Shown here: one piece after another, positions 6,001 through 7,454 of the stretch
Layout of the letters: each line of letters starts with the position of its first letter
Position numbering within the stretch: position 1 is the stretch's first letter
Source: Eudoraea sp.
GTDB taxonomy: Bacteria > Bacteroidota > Bacteroidia > Flavobacteriales > Flavobacteriaceae
Direction: 5' to 3'
DNA length: 7,454 nt
NCBI GenBank assembly: GCA_013041785.1
Contig: JABDRK010000067.1
Coordinates: 1 to 7,454, forward strand
Position numbers and translations under genes: made by a program
The notes under the pieces: generated by a model
The model's database searches: none
The model's input: only the letters and a program-made list of their open reading frames with translations
Told to the model about the DNA's origin: nothing

Positions 6001-7454
6001 AACACAGGATATCCCCTCCAGGATATCCGTTCCCTATCTTGATTTACCCTGGGACAGGCAATTTGCCGAAGCAAAGGAAAAAGGGAAGGATTTCTTTACC
6101 ACCCATTTAAACTTCGAAGAAAAAAACAGCTTTTATGAGAAGTTGCTTCCACATATCCCCGGAATAACAAAAAAAGTGCAGGATTTTTATTTCAAATGTC
6201 CCGGACTGGCTATTTCTACGGTGATACAAAATGATATTGGGCTGTATATCGAAAACTTTTCAGGAACACCCTATTCGGGAGAAGAGGATGCCATACTCAT
6301 GCGTTTTGGTAAGGTATTTCAACAAACCTATACGCGCTTCCTCGATTTGAAAAAAGCCGAAGCCCAGGCACGGGAAGCTCAGATTGAAGCGGCTTTGGAA
6401 AAGGTCAGGACCAGAACAATGGCGATGCAAAAGGGTGAAGAGCTCAAAGAGGTTGTCGTCCTTTTGTATAAGGAGCTCATTGCATTGGGGGTTACCAATT
6501 TCGTTACCTGTGGTTATGTGGAAATTAATGAGGAAATCAACAGGCAATTTACCTGGGTTACCTCCCCCGGCGGGGATACCTTAGGTTTGTTTTACCTTCC
6601 CTTAACAGGGGATGCCACTTTTGATGAACGCTATGCAGCATGGAAAAGACAACAAATCATCTTTCACCAAACGGTAGCGGGCGAAGTACGAAACAACCAT
6701 CTTGAATATGCCATTACCACTTTTAATTCCAAGGAGGCGGAAGAAATGGTTCGGAGTCAGTTTCCTGACCCAACCGTGTTTTATTGCTTTAATTTTTCAC
6801 ATGGATACCTCCACCTGGTCGCAGGATCAAAACTAAAGGAAGAAGAAGAGCTTTTGCTGGCTAGGTTCACCAGGGTATTTGAACAGACCTATGCGCGTTT
6901 CCTCGACCTGAAAAAAGCCGAGGCACAGGCCCGGGAAGCGCAGATCGAGAATGCATTGGAGAAAGTCAGGTCCCGCACCATGGCCATGCAGCACAGTGAC
7001 GAACTACCCGAGGCTGCTAATATCCTGTTCCTGGAGGTACAGGCTTTGGGTATCCCTGCCTGGAGTGCAGGGTATTGCATATGGGAAGCTAAGGATAAAA
7101 AAGCAGCTTCCTGCAATATGAGCAGCGAGGGCGAACTTCAAAAGGCGTTTATCCTGCCCACTATTGGAGAGGGATATGATTTTTATACCCCCGAAAAAAG
7201 GGGGGATTCCTTTTATGTTAAGGAATTGGGGGGCCAGGCCCTTGTTGCGCATTACGAATTCATGCGCACCCTGCCGACCGTTGGGGAAATATTGGACGGC
7301 CTGATCAATGCCGGTTTGTCCCTGCCCACCTTCCAGATATTTCATATCGTCTACTTTCCCCATGGCTACCTTATGTTTATTACCTATGAACCCGTACCGG
7401 ATTCCCATGAAATATTTCAGCGTTTCGGCAAAGTATTCGAACAAACCTATACGC
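3065..7454 (+). CDS. Giant modular sensor protein: NTF2-like domain plus seven GAF-like cores, 3' end outside the window
   Basis: The frame is open from ATG 3065 to the right edge, giving 1463 complete codons and no stop. Order of parts: NTF2/SnoaL-like domain (residues about 12-135); coiled coil (about 145-185); then seven sensor cores, A 205-329, B 394-512, C 577-700, D 765-892, E 957-1079, F 1144-1266 and G 1331-1452. They are joined by 64-residue linkers of the type RFxxVFEQTYTRFLDLxKAE...ALExVRxRTMAMQ. The next linker starts at residue 1453 and is cut by the edge. Proteins with this linker and GAF-like modules occur in Bacteroidota signalling proteins that often end in a kinase or another output domain (general knowledge, not checked). 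No H-box, ATPase box, cyclase, HTH, receiver or membrane segment is visible. It is probably a cytoplasmic multi-input sensor translated with the kinase. Ligands and output are unknown. Confidence 0.9.
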   Translation, partial: MNADTLPKNHEARSVYNRMIEVFFYFKSLEDLNETVHEHFMGYGTAAHEFFKNREELMGMARMQAEQLRDQEFTLNRKPVEAKLLDNGTTCLIVEEFELHMHTNEHRLSLRLSTILEHIDNKWVVTHFHGSTPDTDIAEEEAFPEEGLRRKNEELEAKIKERTRELEIEAALERVRASTMAMNSSKDLSNVASALFEQMRLLGGDLFAFGIVLCDKHKNKVEQWHSLGDGGMLSPFTVPVDLDYIHQYRYDQWKAGEKLFSIEIPEDYITQHFELMFELPSVKAAMDQVEAGGAEVTIPKWEIDYGASFSHGYLLVSSLKPFKEDQIFPRFAKVFEQAYTRFLDLQKAEAQAREAQVEAALERVRARTMAMQHSDELAEASHLLDKEVRDLGIKTWGCAFNIYREKDAIEWFGNEQGLLPTYTVPREGIFKEYYDLGQQGETLYVKEFSGAECIAHYEYMSTLPVVGDVLKQLKKTNGSFPSYQIDHVVFFKHGYLLFITREAVPEAYDTFKRFAQVFEQTYTRFLDLQKAEAQAREARIENALEKVRSRSIGMQKSEELREVIQVIHDQLIHLNFQIDAAGFTLDYHQNNDWNVWIANKSGSLPSLMFIPYIDHPQFNYYKYAKEKGLDFLANTLTFEEKNSIFMYMFRFMGDYPQAEKDELLSKPGLAISQAFLKNISLWIYNLDAIPYSEEENDTLMRFAKVFEQTFVRFNDLQKAEAQARESQIELALERIRAQVTGMQESSELLDIVVTMRSEFVKLGHEAHYFWHMRWLPDIYEKAMTSGDGTRIGMVMELPRHMHGEIPLLADWEKGKEPTVVYAMDAEAAVDYVDKMVSLGNFQQIDPQAPGPDDIRAIGGLTFVMARTTHGEIGFSLPGVVPDPPAEDLETLVRFTAVFDLAYRRFEDLKDSERQKREAEIELALERIRARTMAMQNSEELKEVIQVIFNQLSALQINAEHAGIVVDYEAGQDWNFWIAETQDIPSRISVPYLDLPWDRQFAEAKEKGKDFFTTHLNFEEKNSFYEKLLPHIPGITKKVQDFYFKCPGLAISTVIQNDIGLYIENFSGTPYSGEEDAILMRFGKVFQQTYTRFLDLKKAEAQAREAQIEAALEKVRTRTMAMQKGEELKEVVVLLYKELIALGVTNFVTCGYVEINEEINRQFTWVTSPGGDTLGLFYLPLTGDATFDERYAAWKRQQIIFHQTVAGEVRNNHLEYAITTFNSKEAEEMVRSQFPDPTVFYCFNFSHGYLHLVAGSKLKEEEELLLARFTRVFEQTYARFLDLKKAEAQAREAQIENALEKVRSRTMAMQHSDELPEAANILFLEVQALGIPAWSAGYCIWEAKDKKAASCNMSSEGELQKAFILPTIGEGYDFYTPEKRGDSFYVKELGGQALVAHYEFMRTLPTVGEILDGLINAGLSLPTFQIFHIVYFPHGYLMFITYEPVPDSHEIFQRFGKVFEQTYT
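3098..3469 (+). other. NTF2/SnoaL-like domain at the N-terminus of the giant sensor
   Basis: Residues about 12-135. An N-terminal helix pair (VYNRMIEVFFYFKSLEDLNE) is followed by a region around FFKNREELMGMARMQAEQL. Alternating strands then end in DNKWVVTHFHGSTPD. The closing pattern W-x-V-x-H-x-H-x-S-x-P is typical of SnoaL_3-like NTF2 domains. Some NTF2-like domains bind small molecules in their cone-shaped pocket; here the ligand is unknown and an enzymatic role is not supported. The family call is by eye. Confidence 0.62.
3509..3619 (+). other. Signalling coiled coil and first, partial linker (L1)
   Basis: Residues about 149-185 are rich in Glu, Lys, Arg and Leu with heptad-like spacing (RKNEELEAKIKERTRELE), leading into ALERVRASTMAMN. 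Only the second half of the later linkers is matched (from ALERVR onward). The first half, RFxxVFEQTYTRF, is the C-terminal helix of a preceding core and is absent because no core precedes it. This marks the true beginning of the repeat array. Confidence 0.7.
3677..7420 (+). repeat. Seven homologous GAF-like sensor cores A-G
   Basis: Cores at 3677-4051 (A), 4244-4600 (B), 4793-5164 (C), 5357-5740 (D), 5933-6301 (E), 6494-6862 (F) and 7055-7420 (G). All share a strand ending in hydrophobic-Pro (TVPVD, TVPRE, FIPYI, ELPRH, SVPYL, YLPLT, ILPTI), then a stretch often carrying K/Q-x-G or similar, then a strand. A late HG motif begins the final strand in A, B, D, F and G (SHGYL, KHGYL, THGEI, SHGYL, PHGYL) but is missing in C and E. 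The size of about 120-128 residues and the helix-flanked alpha/beta pattern fit a GAF-like fold, which is inference. No classic phytochrome Cys or cyclic-nucleotide GAF motif (NKxnFxxxDE type) is seen, so ligands cannot be assigned. Confidence 0.68.
4613..4632 (+). repeat. 20-base exact direct repeat, copy 1 (linker L3)
   Basis: Twenty bases starting gtattcgaac recur identically at 7433-7452 in linker L8. They encode VFEQTY in the same frame and lie 2820 bases apart. Variants with a few mismatches occur in the other linkers. An exact repeat of this length inside a gene is a possible site for recombination or assembly collapse. Confidence 0.85.
7433..7452 (+). repeat. 20-base exact direct repeat, copy 2 (linker L8)
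   Basis: Identical to 4613-4632 and located two bases before the window ends. The edge falling inside a repeat means the continuation of the gene cannot be guessed: after this linker another core or the output domain could follow. Confidence 0.85.

Larger units (their letters stand above)
4052..7454 (+). repeat. In-frame direct repeats encoding 64-residue linkers (L2-L7 plus partial L8)
   Basis: Six complete copies, each exactly 192 bases: 4052-4243, 4601-4792, 5165-5356, 5741-5932, 6302-6493 and 6863-7054. An eighth begins at 7421 and is cut at 7454. The successive ALExxR motifs (Leu at residues 172, 361, 544, 732, 924, 1111 and 1298) are 183-192 residues apart. Across L2-L7 these linker positions are invariant: R1, F2, V5, F6, R12, F13, D15, L16, E20, R24, E25, E29, A31, L32, E33, R36, M42, Q43, E47 and L48. 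L5 is the most divergent in its first half (DLAYRRFEDLKDSERQK). The sequence is strongly helical and probably forms the dimeric signalling helix that joins one core's last helix to the next core's first. Confidence 0.9.

Noticed and set aside
4019..7444. Family of similar minus-strand open frames (4019-4543, 5486-5869, 6260-6547, 7004-7444) sharing HGHGP-like and FQSxFNL-like stretches
   Set aside because: Their resemblance to each other comes only from being antisense to the repeated linkers; the plus-strand frame is continuous and domain-bearing.
3541..7454. Regularly spaced repeats as a CRISPR array or tandem mobile element
   Set aside because: The units are about 560 bases apart, degenerate, in frame and coding throughout.
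3065..7454. Membrane-spanning segments or a kinase core inside the giant protein
   Set aside because: No hydrophobic run of about 20 residues was found, and no H-box, N-box or G-box; the hydrophobic strands are short and end in Pro or charged residues.

Overview
The window is read entirely on the plus strand. It holds four tightly packed signalling genes and no RNA genes, mobile elements or CRISPR arrays. Protein style suggests a member of Bacteroidota, probably Flavobacteriia: large soluble sensor proteins with ALERVRARTMAMQ-type linkers, an AHEIQNPLNFVNN-type kinase H-box, and weak or absent Shine-Dalgarno sites. This placement is inference, because the window has no taxonomic marker gene.

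Layout: (1) 1-893 is the C-terminal three quarters of a FIST-domain protein that begins upstream of the window. (2) 913-2052 is a complete paralogous FIST protein of 379 aa. (3) 2052-3068 is a complete soluble histidine kinase of 338 aa with no recognisable sensor domain. Its ATG overlaps the stop of gene 2 by one base. (4) 3065-7454 is one uninterrupted reading frame of at least 1463 codons whose ATG overlaps the kinase stop by four bases (ATGA) and which runs off the right edge. Being open-ended, this last gene is easy to miss, although it fills about 59% of the window.

Gene 4 encodes a very long modular protein. It has an N-terminal NTF2/SnoaL-like domain, a coiled coil, and then seven GAF-like sensor cores of 119-128 residues (A-G). 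Between the cores are six complete linkers, each exactly 64 residues long and alignable without gaps. A seventh full linker has begun when the window ends. The cores fall into related pairs (B with G, C with E, A more weakly with F), with D the outlier, so the array probably grew by internal duplication. No catalytic or DNA-binding output domain has appeared by the right edge.

Working model (inference): the two FIST proteins bind small ligands and act on the sensorless kinase, while the co-translated giant protein adds many further inputs. The response regulator or other output is not in this window.
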